Positions 7,886 through 15,335 of a stretch of 33,065 nt of DNA are shown here, piece by piece. Source of the stretch: an uncultured beta proteobacterium (lineage in GTDB: Bacteria > Pseudomonadota > Gammaproteobacteria > Burkholderiales > SG8-41); NCBI GenBank assembly GCA_903913965.1, contig CAIWNB010000055.1:1-33065 (forward strand). Direction: 5' to 3'. The notes beneath the pieces were generated by a model. That model was not told the origin of the DNA. It made no database searches and saw only the letters and a program-made list of their open reading frames with translations. Every line of letters starts with the position of its first letter. Position 1 is the stretch's first letter. A program made the translations under genes and the position numbers.

Positions 7886-8842
7886 ATGCTCAAGATCACC
7901 GACCGCATCGATAACGTGACGCAGATTCCGGCGCAATACCAGCATGCCGCGTTGCCCGCTCCCAAGAGCGTGAAGATCGAAATATCTCCGCGCTGCAATT
8001 ACCGCTGCGGTTTTTGCGCGCTGCGCACGCGCGAGGTACAACCGAAATGGGATATGGATTTCGGCCTCTTCAAGCGCGTCACGCGTGAGATGCGCGAGGC
8101 CGGTGTCGAGGAAATCGGAGTTTTCTATCTGGGCGAATCCTTTATGAATCCGCGCCTCCTGGTCGACTGTATCCGCTATCTGAAAAGCGAACTGGAAATG
8201 CCCTATGTCTTTCTCACCTCCAACGCTTCAATGGCGTTTCCGGAGGCGCTCGACGAATGCATGGCCGCCGGACTGGATTCGCTGAAGTGGTCGGTCAATG
8301 CGGCCGACGAAGAGCAGTTTGAAAAAATCATGGGCGTCGCGGGACGCCTGTTCCGCCATGCCCTCACCAACATCCGCACCGCATGGGAACTGCGTCGCGA
8401 AAAAAATTACAAAACCGGCCTCTACGCCTCTTCCATTCGCTACGACGGTGAGCAACAGTCCAAGATGGAAGCATTGCTGCAGGACAAAGTGCTGCCCTAT
8501 GTCGACCAGCACTATTGGCTGCCGCTGTATTCCATGGGCGCGTTTGCCACGCAGCGTGAGAGCGAACTCGGCTACCGGCCTACCGCCGGCAATCAGGGCC
8601 GCATCGGCGCCTTGCGCGAACCGCTGCCGTGCTGGTCGGCCTTCACCGAAGGCCATGTCACCGCCGAAGGCAAACTCTCCGCCTGCTGTTTCGATGCCAC
8701 CGCAAACTGGACCATGGGCGACTTGAACAAGCTCTCGTTCATGGAGGCATGGAACTCCACGGACTTCGTCAGCCTGCGCGCCGCCCATCTGCGCAAGGAC
8801 GTGCGCGGCACCGTGTGCGAAAACTGCATCGCCTACGGCTGA
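7886..8842 (+). CDS. Radical SAM / SPASM-domain protein of unknown substrate
   Basis: A 318-residue cytoplasmic radical SAM protein. The SAM-cluster motif C37-x3-C41-x2-C44 lies in ISPRCNYRCGFCALR. A partial TIM barrel follows, with a FYLGESFMNP segment in place of the usual GGEP-type strand end. The C-terminal third has a SPASM-like cysteine set (PCWSAF, LSACCFD and VCENC) able to hold auxiliary iron-sulfur clusters. SPASM enzymes usually modify peptides or proteins, but some act on small molecules. No precursor peptide gene was recognised in the 273 bp upstream or the 85 bp downstream. Expression is predicted to be anaerobic from the perfect FNR box in front. The next gene, 85 bp downstream, encodes a flavoprotein with its own FNR-like box, suggesting a shared pathway. 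Family is secure, function unknown. Confidence 0.85.
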   Translation: MLKITDRIDNVTQIPAQYQHAALPAPKSVKIEISPRCNYRCGFCALRTREVQPKWDMDFGLFKRVTREMREAGVEEIGVFYLGESFMNPRLLVDCIRYLKSELEMPYVFLTSNASMAFPEALDECMAAGLDSLKWSVNAADEEQFEKIMGVAGRLFRHALTNIRTAWELRREKNYKTGLYASSIRYDGEQQSKMEALLQDKVLPYVDQHYWLPLYSMGAFATQRESELGYRPTAGNQGRIGALREPLPCWSAFTEGHVTAEGKLSACCFDATANWTMGDLNKLSFMEAWNSTDFVSLRAAHLRKDVRGTVCENCIAYG

Positions 8843-8870
8843 GACTCTCATCGGGCTATTCCGGCGCAAT

Positions 8871-8884
8871 TTGACCGGCATCAA
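8871..8884. promoter_or_regulatory. FNR-like box before the flavoprotein gene
   Basis: TTGAC-CGGC-ATCAA matches the FNR consensus at 9 of 10 positions, the same half-site variant as the hemN/fnr box. A -10-like GACAAT at 8907-8912 is centred 32 bp downstream, placing a transcript start close to 8919 and very near the ATG at 8928. The TTG at 8871 that could be read as a start codon is part of this box. Confidence 0.5.
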
Positions 8885-8927
8885 GGTCGGGCACGACGCA
8901 CGCACCGACAATGAGGTCGCTCAAACC

Positions 8928-10130
8928 ATGCCAACCGCCAACCTCACCCATAGCCCTGACACCGCCGCGCGACGCTGGACGCTGCGCGGTACCGCGTTGT
9001 TGCCGGTAGTACAGGGCGGCATGGGGATCGGCATTTCTGCCCACCGCCTTGCCGGCAACGTCGCCGCGCTGGGTGCGCTCGGTACGATTTCCAGCGTCGA
9101 TCTGCGCCACCATCACCCAGACCTGCTCGAGCGCACCGCCGGCTCAACCGACCGCGACGCCCTCAACGCGGTCAACCTGATCGCACTCGACCGCGAAATT
9201 CAGGCCGCCAAAAAGCTCGCCGGCGGCCACGGTGCAATCGCCGTCAACGTGATGAAAGCGGTCGCCGCACACGCCGATTACGTGCGCCAGTGCTGTGAGA
9301 GCGGCGCCGACGCCATTGTCATGGGCGCCGGCCTGCCGCTCGACCTGCCCGATATGACACGTGATTTCCCCTCCGTCGCGTTGATCCCGATATTGTCGGA
9401 TGTCCGCGGCACCGCGATCGTCATCAAAAAATGGCTGCGCAAAAACCGCCTGCCGGACGCCATCGTCATCGAACACCCGCGTTATGCCGGCGGCCATCTC
9501 GGCGCCACCCGTCCAGACGAAATCAACGACCCACGCTACGACTTCGAACCGGTGCTGAGCGGCATTTTTGACCTCATGCGCGAACTCGGACTCGAGCGTG
9601 AACGCATTCCATTGATCGCCGCGGGCGGCGTCAACACGCATGCTGCGCTCGACACACTGCTCGCCCTCGGGGCGGCCGCCGTGCAAATCGGCACGCCATT
9701 TGCCGTCACCGAGGAAGGCGATGCGCACCTCAATTTCAAAAAGGTATTGGCCAGCGCACAACGCGAAGACATCGTTGAATTCATGAGCGTGGCAGGGTTA
9801 CCTGCACGCGCCGTGCTCACACCCTGGCTGAAAAACTATCTGCGTCGCGAAAAAGCCCTGCAATCACATGCACGGGCCGACCAGCGGCGCTGCGTGCCGG
9901 GCCTGAACTGCCTGACCATTTGCGGGCTGCGCGATGGCCATGCCACATCGGGTCAGTTTTGTATTGATACGCGGTTAACTTATGCACTCAAGGGCGATGT
10001 CGGCAAGGGTCTGTTTTTTCGCGGCAGCGAAGGGCTGCCGTTTGGCAGCGCGATCCGTCCGGTCGCCGAGCTAATGGATTACCTGCTCACCGGACGCATC
10101 CCGGGGCTGGTCGCCGGTGGCGCCGCATGA
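8928..10130 (+). CDS. Nitronate monooxygenase-like FMN protein with C-terminal cysteine cluster
   Basis: A 400-residue flavoprotein of the nitronate monooxygenase / 2-nitropropane dioxygenase family. This TIM-barrel family also includes FabK-like NAD(P)H:flavin oxidoreductases. Seen are VVQGGMGIGIS (about 27-37), the catalytic-type AGGHLGATRP with H190, and the FMN phosphate region IAAGGVNTHAA plus AVQIGTPF (230-258). Beyond the usual core is a cysteine set C322-x5-C328-x3-C332-x12-C345 that could hold an iron-sulfur cluster; this part is inference. Family members oxidise nitronates or reduce flavin and quinone substrates, and the substrate here is unknown. The ATG at 8928 is chosen over a TTG at 8871 because the upstream stretch has no family similarity and overlaps an FNR-like box. 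It follows the radical SAM gene by 85 bp. Confidence 0.82.
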   Translation: MPTANLTHSPDTAARRWTLRGTALLPVVQGGMGIGISAHRLAGNVAALGALGTISSVDLRHHHPDLLERTAGSTDRDALNAVNLIALDREIQAAKKLAGGHGAIAVNVMKAVAAHADYVRQCCESGADAIVMGAGLPLDLPDMTRDFPSVALIPILSDVRGTAIVIKKWLRKNRLPDAIVIEHPRYAGGHLGATRPDEINDPRYDFEPVLSGIFDLMRELGLERERIPLIAAGGVNTHAALDTLLALGAAAVQIGTPFAVTEEGDAHLNFKKVLASAQREDIVEFMSVAGLPARAVLTPWLKNYLRREKALQSHARADQRRCVPGLNCLTICGLRDGHATSGQFCIDTRLTYALKGDVGKGLFFRGSEGLPFGSAIRPVAELMDYLLTGRIPGLVAGGAA

Positions 10131-10140
10131 AGCGCGGGTT

Positions 10141-10154
10141 CTGACCTGCATCAA
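10141..10154. promoter_or_regulatory. Degenerate FNR-like box
   Basis: CTGAC-CTGC-ATCAA matches the FNR consensus at 8 of 10 positions. Its centre is 33 bp upstream of the centre of the perfect box at 10174-10187. It may be an auxiliary upstream site or chance. Confidence 0.25.
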
Positions 10155-10173
10155 CAGGCAACCACCGAACACT

Positions 10174-10187
10174 TTGATCCATATCAA
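10174..10187. promoter_or_regulatory. Perfect FNR box before the second Crp/Fnr gene
   Basis: TTGAT-CCAT-ATCAA is identical to the box at 7806-7819. A -10-like TCTACT at 10210-10215 is centred 32 bp downstream, giving a predicted class II promoter with a leader of about 24 nt to the ATG at 10246. Confidence 0.75.
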
Positions 10188-10245
10188 CGGCCGCAGCAGC
10201 AAATAACGGTCTACTAGCCACCAACATAAAATCCGGACAAACGCC

Positions 10246-11004
10246 ATGAATATGCGCGACGACCGGCTGGCCATACGCGAGTCCAGCCCGGCAATGAGTG
10301 TCCGGCCAAAAATGGCCGTTCACGATCTTGAGATAGTCTCCGCATTGCGCGGCGTGCCAGCGTTGCAGGCATTGCCTCAGGCCGTGATGACGCGCCTCGC
10401 AACAGGGGCAATCCGCCTTGATCTGATACGGGGTGAAAGCCTGTTCGGCGCAGAGGCGCATTGCGCCGGGCTGTATGTGGTGGCCTCCGGTCGCATCATG
10501 TTGAGCGTCGGCAGCGCAGAAGCCGGCCACAAGGTTATTCGCCTCGCCGAAGCGGGCGATATCCTCGGCCTGTCCGCCACGCTGCTCGGCCTCGACACGT
10601 TCGCCAGCGCTGAAGCCTTGGTCGACAGCACCGTCGTACTGCTGACGCGCGAAACACTGCTCGACCGCGCCGCACGCGACGTTTCGCTGGCCCTCGCTCT
10701 CGCCAATATCGGTGCACGTCAGTCGCGCAATCTTGCCATCGATCTCGAATCAGTGTCATTACAATCGGGCCGCGAACGCATCGTGAATTATCTGCTGGCG
10801 AATGCCGCCACGGGTCCGGCCGGACCACTCACTGTCTTGCTATCGGCGAAAAAGAGCATCATTGCGTCACGCCTTTCGGTCACCCCGGAATATTTTTCAC
10901 GCACCCTGCACGAACTGATCAGCGCTGGCGCCATCGCTGTTAACGGACGGCAGATCGTCATCCTCGACGCGGTGCGCCTGCGTCACAGCGATCACCCCGC
11001 CTAG
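10246..11004 (+). CDS. Crp/Fnr-family regulator, DNR-like, without Fe-S ligands
   Basis: A 252-residue Crp/Fnr-family transcription factor. It has an N-terminal effector barrel (about 30-145, with SLFGAEAHCAGLYVVASGR), a dimer helix and a C-terminal winged helix containing KKSIIASRLSVTPEYFSRTL. The E-x2-S-R recognition pattern predicts binding to TTGAT-type half sites like FNR. The N-terminal cysteine ligands of FNR are absent, and the DNA-binding part resembles DNR/NNR regulators that sense nitric oxide through haem. NO sensing here is an inference. A perfect FNR box lies in its promoter, so it is probably controlled by the upstream FNR or by itself. The aat gene follows 57 bp downstream. 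The start is ambiguous among ATG codons at 10246 and 10252, with no clear ribosome site. Confidence 0.82.
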   Translation: MNMRDDRLAIRESSPAMSVRPKMAVHDLEIVSALRGVPALQALPQAVMTRLATGAIRLDLIRGESLFGAEAHCAGLYVVASGRIMLSVGSAEAGHKVIRLAEAGDILGLSATLLGLDTFASAEALVDSTVVLLTRETLLDRAARDVSLALALANIGARQSRNLAIDLESVSLQSGRERIVNYLLANAATGPAGPLTVLLSAKKSIIASRLSVTPEYFSRTLHELISAGAIAVNGRQIVILDAVRLRHSDHPA

Positions 11005-11061
11005 TGCAGCCACCGTAACCGCGCGCCACCTGCGGTCATAACGACCGTACAATGGCGCACC

Positions 11062-11757
11062 ATGATCCACTGGTTACGTCCCGCCGAACCTTTTCCGCCT
11101 GTCGAGACGGCGCTTGCCGAACCCAACGGCCTGCTTGCCGCGGGTGATGAATTAAGCGCCGAGCGCCTGCTCGAAGCCTACCAGCAGGGCATCTTCCCCT
11201 GGTTTAATGCAGACCAGCCGGTGCTGTGGTGGAGCCCCGATCCGCGCATGGTGCTGCTACCGGCCGAACTGCGCGTCGCACGTTCGCTGGCGAAGGTTTT
11301 GCGCAACCGTGTCTACGAAGTGCGTGCCGACAGCGCCTTTCGCACGGTGATGCAAGCCTGCGCCGAACCGCGCAACCATCAAAACGGCACCTGGATCAGC
11401 CCGCCCATGATTGAGGCCTATCACGCGCTGCACCAGCGCGGCATTGCGCACTCCATCGAAACCTGGATCGACGGCGAACTGGCCGGCGGACTCTACGGTG
11501 TGGCGATCGGCCGGATGTTTTACGGCGAATCGATGTTTACACGCGTCACCGACGCCTCAAAGATTGCCTTGGTGCATCTGGTGCGCCAGCTCGAACGCTG
11601 GGGCTTCGGCATGATCGACTGCCAGATGCACACCGCACATCTGGGACGCATGGGCGGGCGCGAAATTCCGCGTGCGGCCTTTATGCGAAAACTCGGCGAA
11701 TTGGTAAACTATCCTCCAATTTCAGGTACCTGGGCGCTCGACCATGACCTCGCTTAA
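11062..11757 (+). CDS. aat: Leucyl/phenylalanyl-tRNA--protein transferase
   Basis: A 231-residue L/F-transferase that adds Leu or Phe from aminoacyl-tRNA to proteins with N-terminal Arg or Lys, making them ClpS/ClpAP substrates. Family hallmarks include [11 protein letters not shown] near the N-terminus, [20 protein letters not shown] (about 36-55), [18 protein letters not shown] in the middle and [20 protein letters not shown] near the end. Length is typical (about 230-240). The stop overlaps the start of bpt by 14 bp, indicating translational coupling with the second N-degron transferase. No FNR box was seen in the 57-bp gap to the regulator upstream. Confidence 0.96.
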   Translation: MIHWLRPAEPFPPVETALAEPNGLLAAGDELSAERLLEAYQQGIFPWFNADQPVLWWSPDPRMVLLPAELRVARSLAKVLRNRVYEVRADSAFRTVMQACAEPRNHQNGTWISPPMIEAYHALHQRGIAHSIETWIDGELAGGLYGVAIGRMFYGESMFTRVTDASKIALVHLVRQLERWGFGMIDCQMHTAHLGRMGGREIPRAAFMRKLGELVNYPPISGTWALDHDLA

Positions 11758-12472
11758 CGACAAATTCATGTCGGTGCTGCAGTTTTACGCGACGGCACCG
11801 TATCCGTGCAGCTATCTACCCGAGCGCATGGCGCGTTCGCAGGTTGCAACCCCCAGCCACCTGATCGACAACCCGGTTTACAGCGAGCTCGTGCAAGCCG
11901 GCTTCCGCCGCAGCGGCGCCTTTACCTACCGTCCGTATTGCGATCACTGCCACGCCTGCGTGCCGGTGCGCATTGTGACCGCAGAATTTGCCGCCAGCCG
12001 CACCCAGCAGCGGATGCAGAAAAAACATGCGGCTTTGACTGCCGAAATCTTCGACCTCCAATACAGCGTCGAACATTACGAGCTGTATCTGCGTTATCAG
12101 GCGGCGCGCCACGCCGGCGGCGGCATGGATCAGGACAGTCGCGAGCAGTACCGGCATTTCCTGTTGCAAAGCAACGTCCATTCTCGCCTCGTCGAGTTTC
12201 GCGAAGCAGGCGAACTGCGCATGATCAGCATCATTGACGAGCTGCAGGACGGCCTGTCGTCGGTCTATACCTTCTTCGATCCGGATATCCCCGGCGCCAG
12301 TTACGGCACCTACAACGTCCTCTGGCAAATCGAACGCTGCCGGGTTCTGGGCTTGCCCTATCTGTATCTCGGTTACTGGATAAAACAAAGCCGCAAAATG
12401 GCCTACAAGACGAACTTCCAGCCCATCGAAGGGCTGCTCAACAACCGCTGGCAGCGCCTGCCCGGGCGCTGA
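11744..12472 (+). CDS. bpt: Aspartate/glutamate leucyltransferase
   Basis: A 242-residue member of the Bpt (bacterial ATE1-related) family that transfers Leu to N-terminal Asp or Glu, feeding acidic substrates into the ClpS N-degron route. N-terminal features include [20 protein letters not shown] and the cysteine-rich [15 protein letters not shown]. The C-terminal part holds [20 protein letters not shown] and [17 protein letters not shown]. The reading frame overlaps aat by 14 bp, the common arrangement in proteobacteria. It ends 22 bp before the stop of the convergent transporter gene. Identification is secure. Confidence 0.95.
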   Translation: MTSLNDKFMSVLQFYATAPYPCSYLPERMARSQVATPSHLIDNPVYSELVQAGFRRSGAFTYRPYCDHCHACVPVRIVTAEFAASRTQQRMQKKHAALTAEIFDLQYSVEHYELYLRYQAARHAGGGMDQDSREQYRHFLLQSNVHSRLVEFREAGELRMISIIDELQDGLSSVYTFFDPDIPGASYGTYNVLWQIERCRVLGLPYLYLGYWIKQSRKMAYKTNFQPIEGLLNNRWQRLPGR

Positions 12473-12494
12473 ACCTCTACTGCCGCGCCGAAGT

Positions 12495-13544
12495 CTAGGC
12501 GTTGGCCACGACGCGCTGCTTGAGCCACTGCTGCAGCAAGGACAAACCAACCGCCAACAGTGTCGGCCCGAGGAAAATGCCCACGAAGCCGAACGCGTAA
12601 ACGCCGCCCATCACACCCAGAAAGACCAGCACGAACGGCAGACTGCTACCGCGACTGATCAACAGGGGCTTGATCACGTTATCGATACCGCTAATGACAA
12701 CAAAACCGTAGATCGCCATGAAAATGGCCCAGCCGGTCTGATCCTGTGCGAATAGCCAGGCGGCAGCCCCGCCCCAGATCAACGGCGGCCCGATCGGCAC
12801 CATCGACAGCATGAAAGTCAGGAAGCCGAGCAGCAACGCACCGGGTACTCCGGCGATGGCAAAACCAATGAGTGAAACAATACCCTGCGCAATGGCGGTA
12901 CCCACCAAGCCATAGACCACCCCCTGCACGGTGCCGCCCACCGTCTCCAGCAAGCCGGGCGCCAGTTTGCCGGCCAACCTTTGCATCGCTTCACGCGTAG
13001 CGGCGACCAATGCCTCGCCGTCGCGATAAAGAAAAAATCCGATGAATACTGCGAAGCTCAATTGGATGACGCCCTCTCCGAGCAACAAACCGGCTTTGAA
13101 CAAACCCTGTTGTGCCGGCCCTGCGATGCGTTTCATCGCTTCGGCAAATTTCGTACGATTTGCAGCCAATTCGCGCCACGCGCCATCGAGATATTCGCCG
13201 ACAAACGGCAGGTCCTTGATGCCGTCCGGCGGCGGCGGCAAACCACGTGCAAAGGTGTCCCGCATCCATTCCACCGCGGGGGTTGCAGTATCGGCCAGCG
13301 TGAGCGCCAGAAATGCCACCGGCAATACAAACACCAACAAAAGCAGCAGTGTCATGACGAGCGCCGCGAGTGAAGGACGCCCACCGACGCGCAACAACAG
13401 CCACTCGTAAATCGGCCAGGTCGAAAAACAAACAATCGCTGCACACAACAATGCGGTGACAAATGGCTGGAGCACCAGCAGACAACCCAGTACCAACAGG
13501 ATCACCGCAGCAACGCGCGTTAACGGTTCGAGCCGGACATCCAT
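12495..13544 (-). CDS. AI-2E family transporter / PerM-like permease
   Basis: A 349-residue integral inner-membrane protein of the AI-2E exporter/PerM family. Two N-terminal hydrophobic helices (about 10-30 and 30-50) are followed by a third near 60-85. A soluble stretch with [20 protein letters not shown] and a C-terminal bundle of about five helices follow, including the conserved-type [15 protein letters not shown]. The family has about eight helices and varied roles, including Na+/H+ exchange and possible autoinducer-2 export, so the substrate is not assigned. The ATG at 13544 has GGAGG 7 nt upstream and is preferred to a GTG at 13559. It is convergent with bpt and divergent from rnfB. 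Confidence 0.85.
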   Translation of the reverse strand: MDVRLEPLTRVAAVILLVLGCLLVLQPFVTALLCAAIVCFSTWPIYEWLLLRVGGRPSLAALVMTLLLLLVFVLPVAFLALTLADTATPAVEWMRDTFARGLPPPPDGIKDLPFVGEYLDGAWRELAANRTKFAEAMKRIAGPAQQGLFKAGLLLGEGVIQLSFAVFIGFFLYRDGEALVAATREAMQRLAGKLAPGLLETVGGTVQGVVYGLVGTAIAQGIVSLIGFAIAGVPGALLLGFLTFMLSMVPIGPPLIWGGAAAWLFAQDQTGWAIFMAIYGFVVISGIDNVIKPLLISRGSSLPFVLVFLGVMGGVYAFGFVGIFLGPTLLAVGLSLLQQWLKQRVVANA

Positions 13545-13596
13545 CACCAACCTCCACACCCACGACAGGAAGCGGGGTTTCTATCACGCGCACCCG

Positions 13597-13613
13597 CGCC
13601 GGTCAAACCGGCG
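13597..13613. other. Short perfect hairpin in the perM-rnfB divergent gap
   Basis: CGCCGGT (13597-13603), a 3-nt loop, then ACCGGCG (13607-13613) lie in the 120-bp gap between two divergent genes. It could be an operator or a leader hairpin for rnfB. In GC-rich DNA a chance origin is also possible. Confidence 0.25.
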
Positions 13614-13664
13614 TGCCGCCGCACCGCACTGCTAAACTTCGAACTTCTCGCCACCACCTTGCAC

Positions 13665-14279
13665 ATGCCAGCCCCCGATCTCATCCAACAACTCGACGCA
13701 CTGCTGCCGCAAACGCAATGCCGGAAGTGCGGCTTTGCCGCCTGTCTGCCGTATGCAGAAGCAATGGCGGACGGCACGGCAGGCGCCAACCAGTGCCCGC
13801 CCGGTGGTCAGGACGGCGCACGCGCACTGGCCGCGCTGCTCGGTGTGCCGTATGCGCCAGTCGATCCGCGCTTCGGCCCACTCAAACCACCGGCGGTCGC
13901 TCTCATCGATGAGAGTCGCTGCATCGGCTGCGCACTATGCATCAAAGCCTGTCCGGTGGATGCCATCGTCGGCGCGCCGAAACTTATGCACACGGTGATT
14001 GCCACCGACTGCACCGGTTGCGAACTATGCGTGCCGCCCTGCCCGGTCGATTGCATTGTGATGACACCGGCCACACCCTCAGACGAAGACGCGCGACGCA
14101 GCGCCGCACAGGCGGCAAAAAAACATTTTGAAGCGCGCGCCGCACGCCTCGCGCAGCAGCGGGCGATTGCTGAAGCCAGCGCCGCACAGAAAGCCGCCGC
14201 CGCACGCAAACAAGCCGCCGTCCAACGTGCCATCGAGCGGGCGCGCAGTCGCATTGCGCAGAAGCAAAACGCCGATTAA
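13665..14279 (+). CDS. rnfB: Soluble RnfB-like ferredoxin with three cysteine clusters
   Basis: A 204-residue iron-sulfur protein related to RnfB/RsxB. The N-terminal cluster domain has C19-x2-C22-x4-C27-x16-C44. Two ferredoxin-type [4Fe-4S] motifs follow: C86-x2-C89-x2-C92-x3-C96 and C116-x2-C119-x2-C122-x3-C126. Canonical RnfB begins with a membrane helix, which is absent here, and no other Rnf subunit is in the window. The last 65 or so residues are Ala/Arg/Lys-rich and predicted helical. The ATG at 13665 is chosen over a TTG six bases earlier. It lies 23 bp upstream of nth, echoing the rsx-nth operon of enterobacteria. A role in electron delivery is likely, but partner and membrane attachment are unknown. 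Confidence 0.85.
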   Translation: MPAPDLIQQLDALLPQTQCRKCGFAACLPYAEAMADGTAGANQCPPGGQDGARALAALLGVPYAPVDPRFGPLKPPAVALIDESRCIGCALCIKACPVDAIVGAPKLMHTVIATDCTGCELCVPPCPVDCIVMTPATPSDEDARRSAAQAAKKHFEARAARLAQQRAIAEASAAQKAAAARKQAAVQRAIERARSRIAQKQNAD

Positions 14280-14302
14280 GCGGCCAGAGGAGGAAAGCAA
14301 AC

Positions 14303-14944
14303 ATGAATCCGGCCAAACGCAGGGAAATTTTCCAACGCTTCAGCACGGCGAACCCACAGCCCAAGGGCGAGCTTGAATATCGCTCGTCTTTCGAACTGCT
14401 GATCGCCGTCATCCTGTCGGCGCAGGCGACCGACAAAAGTGTCAATCTGGCAACACGCGAACTCTATCGCGACGCCTGCACGCCGCAATCGATACACGCG
14501 CTCGGCGTAGCCGGCCTCGAACACTACATCAAACGCATCGGGCTCTACCGCACCAAAGCCAAAAACATTATTGCGACTTGCAAAATGCTGATGGATTTGC
14601 ACGCCGGCGAAGTGCCGCAAACCGCTGAGGCTCTCGAAGCCCTGCCAGGCGTCGGCCGCAAAACCGCCAACGTCGTATTGAATATTGCTTTTGGCCATCC
14701 GACGATTGCCGTTGACACCCATATTTTCCGCATCTCAAACCGCACCGGCATCGCCCCCGGCAAGGATGTCGTCGCGGTCGAGGAAAAACTCATCAAAGTG
14801 GTCGCCGATGACTTCAAGCTGCACGCCCATCATTGGCTGATCCTGCATGGACGTTACGTCTGCAAGGCGAGGAAGCCCGAATGTCCATCCTGCCTGATTA
14901 ATGATCTCTGCGAGTTTCGCGGCAAAACCAAAGCGCCGGCGTAA
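14303..14944 (+). CDS. nth: Endonuclease III
   Basis: A 213-residue DNA glycosylase/AP lyase that removes oxidised pyrimidines in base-excision repair. It contains the helix-hairpin-helix LPGVGRKTANVVL with the catalytic Lys, the catalytic Asp in AVDTHIFR, and the C-terminal [4Fe-4S] motif C-x6-C-x2-C-x5-C (CKARKPECPSCLINDLC). Size matches E. coli Nth (211). A strong GAGGAGG ribosome site precedes the ATG. It is the second gene of the rnfB-nth unit and is followed at once by a strong intrinsic terminator. Confidence 0.97.
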   Translation: MNPAKRREIFQRFSTANPQPKGELEYRSSFELLIAVILSAQATDKSVNLATRELYRDACTPQSIHALGVAGLEHYIKRIGLYRTKAKNIIATCKMLMDLHAGEVPQTAEALEALPGVGRKTANVVLNIAFGHPTIAVDTHIFRISNRTGIAPGKDVVAVEEKLIKVVADDFKLHAHHWLILHGRYVCKARKPECPSCLINDLCEFRGKTKAPA

Positions 14945-14951
14945 GCAATAA

Positions 14952-14978
14952 AAAAGCCGGACGCATCGTCCGGCTTTT
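14952..14978. terminator. Strong bidirectional intrinsic terminator
   Basis: A perfect 12-bp stem (AAAAGCCGGACG / CGTCCGGCTTTT) with a 3-nt loop sits between the convergent nth and cytochrome c genes. A runs on the left and T runs on the right allow termination in both directions. Confidence 0.92.
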
Positions 14979-15004
14979 GGGGTCTGCCAAAGGCAGCGCG
15001 TGGC

Positions 15005-15328
15005 TTACTTCTTGACCGCCAACGCCTGCTGGCTGGAGAACCAGGCCGCCAGATCCGCGATATCCGCCGGCTTGAGGTTTTTGGCCTGGTCGGCCATCAC
15101 CGCATTTTTACGGGCACCCTGCTGGTAATCCTTCAGCGCACGCATGATGTAATCAGCATTCTGACCGGCAAGCTTGGGGAAATCCTGCATTGCACTGATA
15201 CCGACACCGCCCTCACCGTGACAGGCGGCACAGACCTTGGCTTTTTCCTTGCCCGCGGCTGCATCGCCCGCAATTGCCACCGCGCTGAACGCAAACGCCA
15301 CCACAAACAATATCGTCTTGATCATCAT
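15005..15328 (-). CDS. Periplasmic monohaem cytochrome c, c553-like
   Basis: A 107-residue class I cytochrome c. A Sec signal peptide (MMIKTILFVVAFAFSAVAIAG) is followed by mature protein starting near DAAAGK. The haem site is C33-A-A-C36-H37, and a methionine in NAVMADQAKNL is the likely axial ligand. It shuttles electrons in the periplasm; its partner is unknown. Several ATGs are clustered; the one at 15328 has AGGA 5 nt upstream (MIKTIL at 15325 is equally possible). It begins 7 bp after the stop of a related cytochrome gene, so the two form an operon that ends at the terminator shared with nth. Confidence 0.9.
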   Translation of the reverse strand: MMIKTILFVVAFAFSAVAIAGDAAAGKEKAKVCAACHGEGGVGISAMQDFPKLAGQNADYIMRALKDYQQGARKNAVMADQAKNLKPADIADLAAWFSSQQALAVKK

Positions 15329-15335
15329 CGTCATC

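Noticed and set aside
8843-8927. Search for a small precursor peptide gene next to the radical SAM/SPASM protein
   Set aside because: The gap has only the FNR-like box; no short frame with a ribosome site and a plausible peptide was found here or in 7613-7885.
8228-9761. Long minus-strand frames opposite the radical SAM and flavoprotein genes
   Set aside because: They mirror coding periodicity of the opposite genes and carry no motifs.
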